A DNA stretch of 5,295 nucleotides from CAYVOX01 sp964453035 (GTDB taxonomy: Bacteria > Chloroflexota > Anaerolineae > Anaerolineales > Anaerolineaceae), in assembly GCA_964453035.1 (NCBI GenBank), contig CAYVOX010000178.1:1-5295 (forward strand), written 5' to 3'. A program made the translations under genes and the position numbers. Below the pieces are notes generated by a model that had not been told where the DNA came from, searched no databases, and saw only the letters and a program-made list of their open reading frames with translations. Of this stretch, positions 1 to 5,295 are shown in pieces; within the stretch, counting starts at the first letter, position 1; each line of letters opens with the position of its first letter.

Positions 1-1
1 G

Positions 2-1999
2 TTGATTTCGCCGGATATCCCGATCATTTCCACGGGTATGGAGGCTTTCGCCGCCATCGATTCCGGTCAGGTGCTGGTGGCTGAAGAAGAAGGCCAGGTG
101 GTTTCTGTGAGCGGCAAGCAGGTGGTGGTGCGCCACAATGACGGCAGCAACCGGATTTACAACCTGCGCAAGTACCAGCGCTCCAACCAGAGCACCTGTA
201 TTGATCAGCGCCCGGCGGTTACCAAAGGGCAGCGCGTGCACCGCGGGGATATCCTGGCCGATTCTTCCTCAACCGTCAACGGCGAGCTGGCCCTGGGTCA
301 GAACGTGGTTGTGGCGTTCGTCTCGTGGGAGGGCGGAAATTTTGAGGACGCAATTTTAATCTCCGAAAAACTGGTGCAGGACGACCGCTTCACCTCGGTG
401 CACATTGAGAAGTACGAAGTGGAAGCCCGCGATACCAAGCTCGGCCCTGAAGAAATCACGCGCGATATCCCCAACGTGGGTGAAGAAGCCATCAAGGACC
501 TGGATGAACACGGCATCATCCGCATTGGCGCGGAAGTAGGCCCGAACGATATCCTGGTCGGTAAAATCACGCCCAAGGGCGAAAAAGAACTGACTCCCGA
601 AGAGCGCCTGCTGCGCGCCATCTTCGGCGAGAAGTCGCGCGATGTGAAGGATACATCGCTGCGCATGCCGCACGGTGAGCGCGGCAAAGTGGTGGATGTG
701 AAAGTGTTCACCCGCGAAGATAACACCGACCTGGCTGCCGGCGTGGATATGATGGTGCGCGTTTCGGTGGCTCAGCGGCGCAAGGTGACGGCTGGCGATA
801 AAATGGCCGGGCGGCACGGTAACAAGGGCGTTGTCTCTCGCGTTGTGCCGATTGAAGATATGCCCTTCCTTGAGGATGGGACGCCGGTGGATATCATTCT
901 CAATCCGCTGGGCGTGCCGGGCCGTATGAACATCGGCCAGGTACTGGAAACGCACCTGGGATGGGCTGCCAAACGGTTGGGCTTCAGGGCGGTCACGCCG
1001 GTGTTTGACGGCGCAACCGAACTGGAAATCGAAGCTGAACTGGGCCGTGCCTGGTTGAGCGACCTGGCCTGGAAGGAAGTGGCTGAGGATGCCTGGCGCT
1101 GGATTAAACAACAGCCGGAGTTCTCGCCGCAGGATATCCAGGATGACGAAGAAGTGCGCATGCTCTACCTGGACCAGTGGCTGGGCGCCAAGAACTATGA
1201 TATTTCTGCCCTGCAGCAGGATTTGCGCCTGGCACATCACACCGTGCTGATTGAGTGGCTGAAAGAACAGGGCTACAAGCCGGAAGAATTCCTGCGCGCC
1301 ACGCTTGAAGAGCATGAAATGGCTGAACCTATTGCCATCGGCCAGAAGCACGATCAAAAAGCGATTGCGGTGGCGTTGCGCCTGTGGCTGGAACGTGAAG
1401 GCGTGGATACTGAAGCGATTGGCGATGATGAGATTCGCGCCAAAGCTGAAAAGTACTCCACGGACGAGGGTCTGCCGCTGCCCATCCTGGGCAAGCAGGT
1501 GCTGCGTGACGGCAAGACAGGCAACCCCTACGACCAGGCCGTGACTGTAGGCGTGATGACGATGCTCAAGCTGCACCACCTGGTTGAGGATAAGGTTCAC
1601 GCGCGCTCCACCGGCCCTTACAGCCTGGTGACGCAGCAACCGCTGGGCGGCAAGGCGCAATTTGGCGGCCAGCGCTTTGGTGAAATGGAAGTGTGGGCGC
1701 TGGAAGCTTACGGCGCAGCCTACACCCTGCAGGAAATGCTCACCGTCAAGTCGGATGATGTGACGGGGCGTGTCAATACTTACGAAGCAATCGTCAAGGG
1801 CGAACCGATTGAAGAACCAAGTTTGCCAGCCTCCTTCCGCGTGCTGGTGAAGGAACTGCAAAGCCTGGGCCTGGCGGTGGAAGCCGTGATGGACAGCGGC
1901 GAGGTCATTCGGTTTGGAAAGGACGAGGAGCGCATCCGCCCGCCCAAGATGGGTACCGGGTTGCTCGGGCTTGGTGAGGACCTCGATCGAGACCTGTAG
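2..1999 (+). CDS. rpoB: RNA polymerase beta subunit, C-terminal 665 residues (5' partial)
   Basis: This is the beta subunit of core RNA polymerase, which forms half of the active-site cleft with beta'. The frame is open at the left edge, so the true start and the rifampicin-binding region lie outside the window and the first TTG is not a start. Visible landmarks, in fragment numbering, are NFEDAILISE (113-122; the acidic pair matches E. coli E813/D814), the flap beginning near KLGPEEI (146-152) with flap-tip LLRAIFGEKS (203-212) that contacts sigma region 4, and GDKMAGRHGNKG (265-276; K267 and K275 match the active-site lysines K1065 and K1073). Further on are KVHARSTG (531-538; H533 matches H1237) and the C-terminal clamp/switch block from SLVTQQPLGGKAQFGG. 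The SI2 insertion of E. coli, between flap and GDK, is absent. Instead about 140 extra residues lie between FDGA (335-338) and LRDGKTG (501-507). The tail after about residue 625 is acidic/basic and variable, as in other phyla. rpoC does not follow. Confidence 0.98.
   Translation: MISPDIPIISTGMEAFAAIDSGQVLVAEEEGQVVSVSGKQVVVRHNDGSNRIYNLRKYQRSNQSTCIDQRPAVTKGQRVHRGDILADSSSTVNGELALGQNVVVAFVSWEGGNFEDAILISEKLVQDDRFTSVHIEKYEVEARDTKLGPEEITRDIPNVGEEAIKDLDEHGIIRIGAEVGPNDILVGKITPKGEKELTPEERLLRAIFGEKSRDVKDTSLRMPHGERGKVVDVKVFTREDNTDLAAGVDMMVRVSVAQRRKVTAGDKMAGRHGNKGVVSRVVPIEDMPFLEDGTPVDIILNPLGVPGRMNIGQVLETHLGWAAKRLGFRAVTPVFDGATELEIEAELGRAWLSDLAWKEVAEDAWRWIKQQPEFSPQDIQDDEEVRMLYLDQWLGAKNYDISALQQDLRLAHHTVLIEWLKEQGYKPEEFLRATLEEHEMAEPIAIGQKHDQKAIAVALRLWLEREGVDTEAIGDDEIRAKAEKYSTDEGLPLPILGKQVLRDGKTGNPYDQAVTVGVMTMLKLHHLVEDKVHARSTGPYSLVTQQPLGGKAQFGGQRFGEMEVWALEAYGAAYTLQEMLTVKSDDVTGRVNTYEAIVKGEPIEEPSLPASFRVLVKELQSLGLAVEAVMDSGEVIRFGKDEERIRPPKMGTGLLGLGEDLDRDL
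1043..1468 (+). other. Lineage-specific insertion domain within RpoB, with tryptophan-phased repeats
   Basis: E. coli beta has about 20 residues between FDGA and LYDGRTG; here there are 162 (fragment residues 339-500), so roughly residues 348-489 are inserted. The frame is intact and both flanks are highly conserved, which argues against a sequencing error or pseudogene. The insert is rich in Glu, Asp, Leu, Trp and Ala and looks helical. Four segments share a W-(L/I)-x3-(G/P/N)-x5-(I/L/F) pattern with tryptophans at fragment residues 367, 393, 419 and 462, spaced 26, 26 and 43. Examples are WLKEQGYKPEEF and WLEREGVDTEAI. The insert lies just before the conserved clamp-forming C-terminal part and presumably sits on the enzyme surface. 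Large lineage-specific insertions in beta are well known as a class; I cannot assign this one to a named type. The boundaries are approximate. Confidence 0.8.
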
Positions 2000-2017
2000 C
2001 AGAGGAAAGCTTTCTGC

Positions 2018-2046
2018 TTGACTCATACTGGCGGGCATGATATACT
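2018..2046 (+). promoter_or_regulatory. Strong housekeeping-sigma promoter for the str operon
   Basis: A -35 element TTGACT (2018-2023) and a -10 element TATACT (2041-2046) are separated by exactly 17 bp. TGA directly precedes the -10, giving an extended -10 (TGn) motif. Each hexamer differs from the sigma-70 consensus at one position. Transcription should start near 2052-2054, leaving a leader of about 130 nt before rpsL. The promoter begins 18 bp after the rpoB stop codon, so the ribosomal-protein operon has its own promoter, although nothing visible blocks read-through from rpoB. The start-proximal sequence TTTCCCGCC is GC-rich, which in enteric bacteria is associated with stringent control; applying that here is inference. 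Confidence 0.85.
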
Positions 2047-2054
2047 TTCCCGCC
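2030..2054. repeat. Inverted repeat GGCGGG-N13-CCCGCC flanking the -10 element
   Basis: GGCGGG (2030-2035) and CCCGCC (2049-2054) are perfect reverse complements separated by 13 bp, with the extended -10 and -10 in the interval. The dyad covers the core promoter from spacer to transcription start, a position where a bound dimeric protein would block RNA polymerase. It has no T-tract after it, so it does not look like an intrinsic terminator for rpoB. The sequence shows the dyad directly; its use as an operator is inference, and a 6-bp GC-rich repeat could arise by chance. Confidence 0.5.
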
Positions 2055-2129
2055 GTTGTGCCCCTCGTGGTGAGGCTGCATGCGCTTAGTTCAGGGTTTT
2101 TACGCGAGGCAACTCGCGAGCGGCCGGAG

Positions 2130-2163
2130 CGCCGCAGGTCGAAAGGCGTGAAACGCCGCAGGT
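2130..2163 (+). repeat. 10-bp direct repeat in the rpsL leader
   Basis: CGCCGCAGGT occurs at 2130-2139 and again at 2154-2163, exactly 24 bp apart. Both copies carry the CGCC that can pair with the single GGCG lying between them (2145-2148), so the repeat creates two competing hairpins. The copies are identical over 10 bp and diverge on both sides. Confidence 0.7.
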
Positions 2164-2173
2164 AATTTTATTT

Positions 2174-2178
2174 GGAGG
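2174..2178 (+). promoter_or_regulatory. Ribosome binding site of rpsL
   Basis: GGAGG is a full Shine-Dalgarno core 7 nt upstream of the GTG at 2186. Together with the conserved MPTINQL N-terminus, it fixes the non-ATG start of rpsL. Confidence 0.9.
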
Positions 2179-2185
2179 CTAGGAA

Positions 2186-2608
2186 GTGCCAACCATTAAC
2201 CAACTGATCCGAAAAGGTCGCCAGTTCAAGAAGAGCAAGAGCAAAGCTCCTGCGCTGCTGTACACATTGAACACAATGAAGCAGCGACGCACCCGCCTGG
2301 AAGTGGGCTCGCCCCAGAAACGCGGTGTGTGCACCGTGGTGCGTACGATGACGCCCAAAAAACCAAACTCCGCGCTGCGCAAGATTGCTCGCGTGCGCCT
2401 GACCAACGGCATCGAAGTCACCGCATACATTCCCGGTGAAGGCCATGCGCTGCAGGAGCACTCTGTGGTGCTGGTGCGCGGCGGCCGTGTTAAAGATTTG
2501 CCGGGCGTGCGCTATCACATTGTCCGCGGAACGCTGGATACCACCGGTGTACAGAAACGCGCTCAGGGCCGTTCCAAGTACGGCGCCAAGCGTCCAAAGT
2601 CTAGTTAA
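2186..2608 (+). CDS. rpsL: 30S ribosomal protein S12 (uS12)
   Basis: S12 lies at the decoding centre of the 30S subunit near 16S rRNA helices 18 and 44, and it affects tRNA selection accuracy. The 140-residue product starts at GTG and opens MPTINQLIRK, the family N-terminus. The conserved loop TPKKPNSALRK (56-66) holds K58 and the PNSA motif that touches the A-site; RVKDLPGVRYH (101-111) holds K103 and D104. K58 and K103 match the E. coli lysines (mature K42 and K87) whose replacement gives streptomycin resistance. Both are lysine here, so no resistance allele is visible. D104 matches the aspartate that RimO methylthiolates in E. coli. The protein is about 16 residues longer than E. coli S12, mainly from a basic linker at about residues 26-42 before SPQKRGVC, a form also common in Firmicutes. 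It is the first gene of the str operon, 23 nt from rpsG. Confidence 0.98.
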   Translation: MPTINQLIRKGRQFKKSKSKAPALLYTLNTMKQRRTRLEVGSPQKRGVCTVVRTMTPKKPNSALRKIARVRLTNGIEVTAYIPGEGHALQEHSVVLVRGGRVKDLPGVRYHIVRGTLDTTGVQKRAQGRSKYGAKRPKSS

Positions 2609-2620
2609 TTTTTTGTTGAT

Positions 2621-2624
2621 GGAG
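2621..2624 (+). promoter_or_regulatory. Ribosome binding site of rpsG
   Basis: GGAG lies 7 nt upstream of the ATG at 2632, inside the 23-nt rpsL-rpsG gap. The spacing is optimal and supports this start. Confidence 0.8.
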
Positions 2625-2631
2625 TAGTCGT

Positions 2632-3099
2632 ATGCGACGGACGAAACCCGAAAAGCGGGAAATTATTCCCGATGTGCGCTATAACAGCGAGGTTGTTTCA
2701 TCTTTCATCAACCGCATTATGCGGCGTGGCAAGAAAAGCACTGCAACCACCTCGGTTTACGGCGCGATGGATATCATGGCCGAAAAAACTGGCAAGAATC
2801 CGCTGGAAGTCTTTGAGCAGGCCCTCAAGAACGTTGGTCCATTGATGGAAGTGCGCCCACGCCGCGTGGGTGGCGCCACCTATCAGGTGCCAATGGAAGT
2901 GCCAAGCTCACGCCGGTTGACCCTCGCGATGCGCTGGATCATAGATTCAGCCAAGGCGCGCACCGGTAAATCCTTCTCCGAGAAGTTGAGCGGCGAGCTG
3001 CTGGATGCTTTCAGCAACCAGGGCGCTGCTGTTCGCAAGCGAGAAGAAACCCACAAGATGGCGGAGGCTAACCGAGCCTTCTCCCATTACCGGCTGTAG
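2632..3099 (+). CDS. rpsG: 30S ribosomal protein S7 (uS7)
   Basis: S7 is a primary 16S rRNA-binding protein that nucleates assembly of the 30S head and lines the E-site and mRNA exit. At 155 residues it matches the usual length of about 156. Family signatures are NPLEVFEQALKNV (56-68), the beta-hairpin region EVRPRRVGGATYQVPMEV (73-90), and the C-terminal block AAVRKREETHKMAEANRAF (132-150) ending HYRL. The start is fixed by the ATG, a well-placed GGAG and the family N-terminus; the first residues are MRRTKPEKRE, where many bacteria have MPRRG. The gene is 23 nt after rpsL and 33 nt before fusA, so it is co-transcribed. In E. coli S7 represses this operon by binding an intercistronic region of about 100 nt between rpsL and rpsG; the gap here is too short for the same arrangement. 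Confidence 0.98.
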   Translation: MRRTKPEKREIIPDVRYNSEVVSSFINRIMRRGKKSTATTSVYGAMDIMAEKTGKNPLEVFEQALKNVGPLMEVRPRRVGGATYQVPMEVPSSRRLTLAMRWIIDSAKARTGKSFSEKLSGELLDAFSNQGAAVRKREETHKMAEANRAFSHYRL

Positions 3100-3105
3100 T
3101 CTGGC

Positions 3106-3125
3106 GGAGAGGTTTGAAGTACAGG
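3106..3125 (+). promoter_or_regulatory. Translation initiation region of fusA, with a displaced strong SD and a weak near SD
   Basis: The best Shine-Dalgarno-like sequence, GGAGAGG (3106-3112), ends 20 nt before the fusA ATG, farther than normal. A weak AGGT (3123-3126) lies at about the usual distance. An in-frame TGA at 3115-3117 rules out a longer N-terminus starting closer to the strong site. Initiation may use the weak site, translational coupling to rpsG, or RNA folding that brings the strong site near. Confidence 0.5.
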
Positions 3126-3132
3126 TAGTCCC

Positions 3133-5202
3133 ATGGCTCGCGCTTTTCCGTTAGAGAAGTACCGCAATATTGGCATTATTGCTCACATTGATGCTGGCAA
3201 GACCACCACGACCGAGCGGATTCTATTCTACACCGGTAAAACTTACCGCATTGGTTCGGTGGATGACGGTACAACGGTAACGGACTGGATGGTTCAGGAG
3301 CGTGAGCGCGGTATTACCATTGTTTCTGCCGCGGTCACCGCTGAATGGAAGGGCTACCAGATCAATGTTATCGATACCCCCGGGCATATCGATTTCACCG
3401 CCGAAGTGCAGCGCTCGCTGCGCGTGCTGGACGGCGGGGTGGTCGTTTTTGATGCCGTACAGGGGGTAGAGCCCCAGAGTGAAACCGTCTGGCGGCAGGC
3501 TGACCGCTACAACGTCCCCCGAATTTGTTTTGCCAATAAGATGGACCGGGTTGGCGCCTCTTACGAGGACACCATCCAGTCCATCATTACGCGTCTCGGA
3601 GCCAACCCAATCGCCATGCAGCTGCCCATCGGCAGCGAGGCTAATTTCATTGGCGTGGTTGACCTGCTTTCGATGCAGTCTATCACCTGGGAAGACGACC
3701 AGGGGCGAGAGATGGTCTATGGACCGATCCCCGCCCACATGGTGGAAGAAGCTACCCGCATGCGCGAGCGCATGGTGGAAAAGATTGCCGAGCTGGATGA
3801 CCACCTGACGATTAAGTTCCTCGAAGGCGAAGAATTGACCGTCGATGAGTTAAAAGCCGGCCTGCGCAAGGCGGTGATTGCCAACACGGCGACGCCGGTG
3901 TTCTGCGGTTCATCACTGCGCAACAAGGGCGTGCAACCCGTACTGGATGCGGTGGTGGATTTCCTGCCCTCCCCGGCGGACATTCCCCCGGCCCGCGGGC
4001 ACAATCCCAATAATGATAAAGAAGTAGAACTGCCGGTTGAGGATAACGCACCGGTCAGCGCGCTGGTCTTCAAAATTGTGACCGACCCGTACGTGGGCCG
4101 CCTGGCTTACATCCGCGTTTATTCCGGCACGGTGCAGCAAGGTGTGATGGTTTACAACCCCATCAAGGGCAAACGCGAGCGGGTAGGGCGCCTCATTCAC
4201 ATGTACGCGGACAGGCGCGAGGATATCACCGAGGTTTACGCTGGCGATATTGCCGCCATCCTGGGTTTGAAAGAATCCTTTACCGGCGATACCCTGTGCG
4301 ACCAGCACCATCCCGTCATCCTGGAAAACATCAGCTTCCCCGAACCGGTTATTTCGGTTTCTATTGAACCTAAAACAACCGCCGACCAGGATCGCATGGG
4401 CGAGGCCCTGCGCAAGCTCTCCGAAGAAGATCCCACCTTCCGCGTGCATTTCGATGAAAACACCGGACAGACTATCATGCGTGGGATGGGCGAGCTGCAC
4501 CTGGATGTGCTGACCGACCGCATGCTGCGCGAATTCCGCGTGCAGGCCAATGTGGGCCGCCCCAAAGTCTCGTACCGCGAGACGATCACCCAGCCGGTTA
4601 TGAAGGTTAACTACAAATACGCCAAGCAAACCGGCGGGCGCGGGCAATACGGTCACGTGGTTATCAATCTGGAGCCGCTCGACCGCGGCGCGGGCATTGT
4701 CTTTGAGAATAAAATTGTCGGGGGGACCATTCCGCAAGAATACATCCCCGCGGTGGAAAAGGGCATCCGTGAAGCGACGGAATCGGGCACCCTGGGTGGT
4801 TTCCCGGTGACCGACCTGAAAATCCAACTGATTGACGGCTCTTATCACGAAGTTGACTCCAACGAAATGGCGTTCAAAGTGGCTGCCAGCCTGGCCTTCA
4901 AGGAAGGCATGGAGCGCGGCAAACCTGTGCTGTTGGAGCCTATTATGAAGGTGGAAGTCATTGTCCCGGAAGAGTTCCTGGGCGATGTTCTGGGGCAGCT
5001 CAACGCGCGCCGCGCGGCTATTTTGGGCATGGATGCACGACATAATGCCCATTCGGTGCGCGCGCAGGTGCCCCTGGCTGAAATGTTTGGCTACGCAACC
5101 AATCTGCGCTCCGCAACCCAGGGCCGCGGGGTCTTCAATATGGAATTTGACCATTACGCCCCCATGTCCGAGTCGGTTGCTCAAAAAATATTAAATAATT
5201 GA
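3133..5202 (+). CDS. fusA: Translation elongation factor G
   Basis: EF-G is the ribosomal GTPase that drives translocation of tRNA and mRNA after peptide-bond formation and, with RRF, splits post-termination ribosomes. The 689-residue product is full length for the family. The G domain (about 1-285, including the G' insert) shows G1 AHIDAGKT (17-24), G2 RERGITI (57-63, with T62), G3 DTPGH (81-85), G4 NKMD (135-138) and G5 GSSL (259-262). H85 is the catalytic-type histidine. Domain II spans about 290-400, III about 405-480 (with GMGELHLDVL at 451-460), IV about 482-605 and V about 606-689. The domain IV tip loops are GGRGQYGHV (501-509) and DGSYHEVDSNEMAF (568-581), the latter with H572 near the decoding centre. 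The domain V signature MFGYATNLRSATQGRG (651-666) is intact. The start is the only option, because a TGA lies in frame just upstream. Position in the str operon supports canonical fusA rather than a paralogue. The last codons (CAA AAA ATA TTA AAT AAT) are strikingly AT-rich. Confidence 0.98.
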   Translation: MARAFPLEKYRNIGIIAHIDAGKTTTTERILFYTGKTYRIGSVDDGTTVTDWMVQERERGITIVSAAVTAEWKGYQINVIDTPGHIDFTAEVQRSLRVLDGGVVVFDAVQGVEPQSETVWRQADRYNVPRICFANKMDRVGASYEDTIQSIITRLGANPIAMQLPIGSEANFIGVVDLLSMQSITWEDDQGREMVYGPIPAHMVEEATRMRERMVEKIAELDDHLTIKFLEGEELTVDELKAGLRKAVIANTATPVFCGSSLRNKGVQPVLDAVVDFLPSPADIPPARGHNPNNDKEVELPVEDNAPVSALVFKIVTDPYVGRLAYIRVYSGTVQQGVMVYNPIKGKRERVGRLIHMYADRREDITEVYAGDIAAILGLKESFTGDTLCDQHHPVILENISFPEPVISVSIEPKTTADQDRMGEALRKLSEEDPTFRVHFDENTGQTIMRGMGELHLDVLTDRMLREFRVQANVGRPKVSYRETITQPVMKVNYKYAKQTGGRGQYGHVVINLEPLDRGAGIVFENKIVGGTIPQEYIPAVEKGIREATESGTLGGFPVTDLKIQLIDGSYHEVDSNEMAFKVAASLAFKEGMERGKPVLLEPIMKVEVIVPEEFLGDVLGQLNARRAAILGMDARHNAHSVRAQVPLAEMFGYATNLRSATQGRGVFNMEFDHYAPMSESVAQKILNN

Positions 5203-5224
5203 TTTTGTTACTGGAATCTTTGAC

Positions 5225-5230
5225 AAGGAG
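5225..5230 (+). promoter_or_regulatory. Ribosome binding site of tuf
   Basis: AAGGAG lies 11 nt upstream of the ATG at 5242, strong in sequence but slightly far. No in-frame alternative start lies closer, since the intervening GTG triplets are out of frame. Confidence 0.75.
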
Positions 5231-5241
5231 AGTGTGATCTC

Positions 5242-5295
5242 ATGGGAAAGCAGAAATTTGACCGCAACAAGCCGCATTTGAATGTAGGTACGATG
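5242..5295 (+). CDS. tuf: Elongation factor Tu, N-terminal 18 codons (3' partial)
   Basis: EF-Tu is the GTPase that delivers aminoacyl-tRNA to the ribosomal A-site. Only the N-terminus is in the window: MGKQKFDRNKPHLNVGTM. This matches the family start (M-x-K-x-K-F-x-R-x-KPH-x-NVGT), which normally runs straight into the P-loop GHVDHGKT just beyond the window edge. It lies 39 nt after fusA in the classical str operon order, which independently supports the call. The reading frame is open to the last base. Nothing downstream can be assessed, including whether a second tuf copy exists. Confidence 0.93.
   Translation, partial: MGKQKFDRNKPHLNVGTM

Larger units (their letters stand above)
2053..2185 (+). 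promoter_or_regulatory. Structured 5' leader of the rpsL-rpsG-fusA-tuf mRNA
   Basis: The predicted untranslated leader contains several stems. CGCGAG (2103-2108) pairs with CTCGCG (2113-2118) across a GCAA loop, a perfect 6-bp stem with a GNRA tetraloop. GGCGT (2145-2149) pairs with ACGCC (2153-2157) across GAA. GCGGC (2120-2124) can pair with GCCGC at 2131-2135. A weaker stem, CCTC/GAGG, lies at 2063-2075. GGCG at 2145-2148 could alternatively pair with CGCC at 2130-2133, so some stems exclude one another. The last stem ends 16 nt before the rpsL Shine-Dalgarno. This is the longest stretch without an assigned gene in the window. A role in autogenous control, attenuation or RNA processing is plausible but not shown, and I recognise no named riboswitch or ribosomal-protein leader family. 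Confidence 0.5.

Noticed and set aside
1999..2017. Hairpin GCAGA/TCTGC after the rpoB stop as an intrinsic terminator
   Set aside because: The stem is only about 5 bp plus wobbles, and TTGACT follows instead of a T-run. It also overlaps the -35 element.
356..2038. 560-residue open frame on the - strand
   Set aside because: It is entirely antisense to highly conserved rpoB, its product resembles no recognised family, and such frames arise from the codon bias of GC-rich genes.
2062..2101. CCCT/AGGG pairing followed by five T as a transcription attenuator
   Set aside because: The stem is 4 bp with a 27-nt loop and only weak inner pairing, far below a convincing terminator.
2186..2608. Streptomycin-resistance allele of rpsL
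   Set aside because: The key positions K58 and K103 are both lysine, the wild-type state, and the flanking loops are canonical.
3913..5184. 423-residue open frame on the - strand
   Set aside because: It is antisense to fusA with no family features and no promoter or ribosome site that I could recognise; it is a codon-bias shadow.
5189..5200. TATTAA/TAAATA as a -10 element for tuf
   Set aside because: No acceptable -35 lies at the right distance upstream, so the AT-richness alone does not support a promoter.
5220..5225. Perfect TTGACA as a -35 for a separate tuf promoter
   Set aside because: No -10-like hexamer lies 16-18 bp downstream; that position falls in the tuf start region (GGGAAA). 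The hexamer overlaps the Shine-Dalgarno and is probably chance.
1..5295. A novel multi-gene system such as defence, mobile element or biosynthetic cluster
   Set aside because: All long coding frames on the + strand are core housekeeping genes in a classical order; no accessory gene, transposase, integrase or repeat array is present.

Overview
The window is a core bacterial housekeeping locus with five genes, all on the + strand: the 3' two-thirds of rpoB (RNA polymerase beta), then the str (streptomycin) operon of rpsL (S12), rpsG (S7), fusA (EF-G) and the first 18 codons of tuf (EF-Tu). GC content looks moderately high. The organism is clearly a bacterium. The beta subunit lacks the E. coli-type SI2 insertion but carries a different large insertion, and S12 has the long N-terminal linker seen in Gram-positive-like lineages. 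My tentative guess is Chloroflexota, perhaps Anaerolineae; a tree would be needed to settle it.

Layout: rpoB runs in from the left edge and stops at 1999. A 186-bp intergenic region (2000-2185) holds a near-consensus extended -10 promoter and a GC-rich, structured leader of about 130 nt. rpsL (2186-2608), rpsG (2632-3099) and fusA (3133-5202) follow with gaps of 23 and 33 nt. A 39-nt gap precedes tuf (5242 to the right edge). No intrinsic terminator is visible between genes, so rpsL-rpsG-fusA-tuf looks like one transcription unit driven by the 2018-2046 promoter, possibly with read-through from rpoB.

The genes link transcription and translation: core RNA polymerase, the decoding-centre protein S12, the 30S head protein S7, the translocase EF-G and the aminoacyl-tRNA carrier EF-Tu.

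Most of the window is conventional. The points worth a second look are: (1) a lineage-specific insertion of about 140 residues in beta, with a tryptophan-phased internal repeat; (2) rpoC missing between rpoB and rpsL, its place taken by a dedicated promoter; (3) a perfect 6-bp inverted repeat flanking the -10 element; (4) a structured rpsL leader with a GCAA-capped hairpin, competing stems and possible small ORFs. I see no mobile element, CRISPR array, RNA gene or new multi-gene system.
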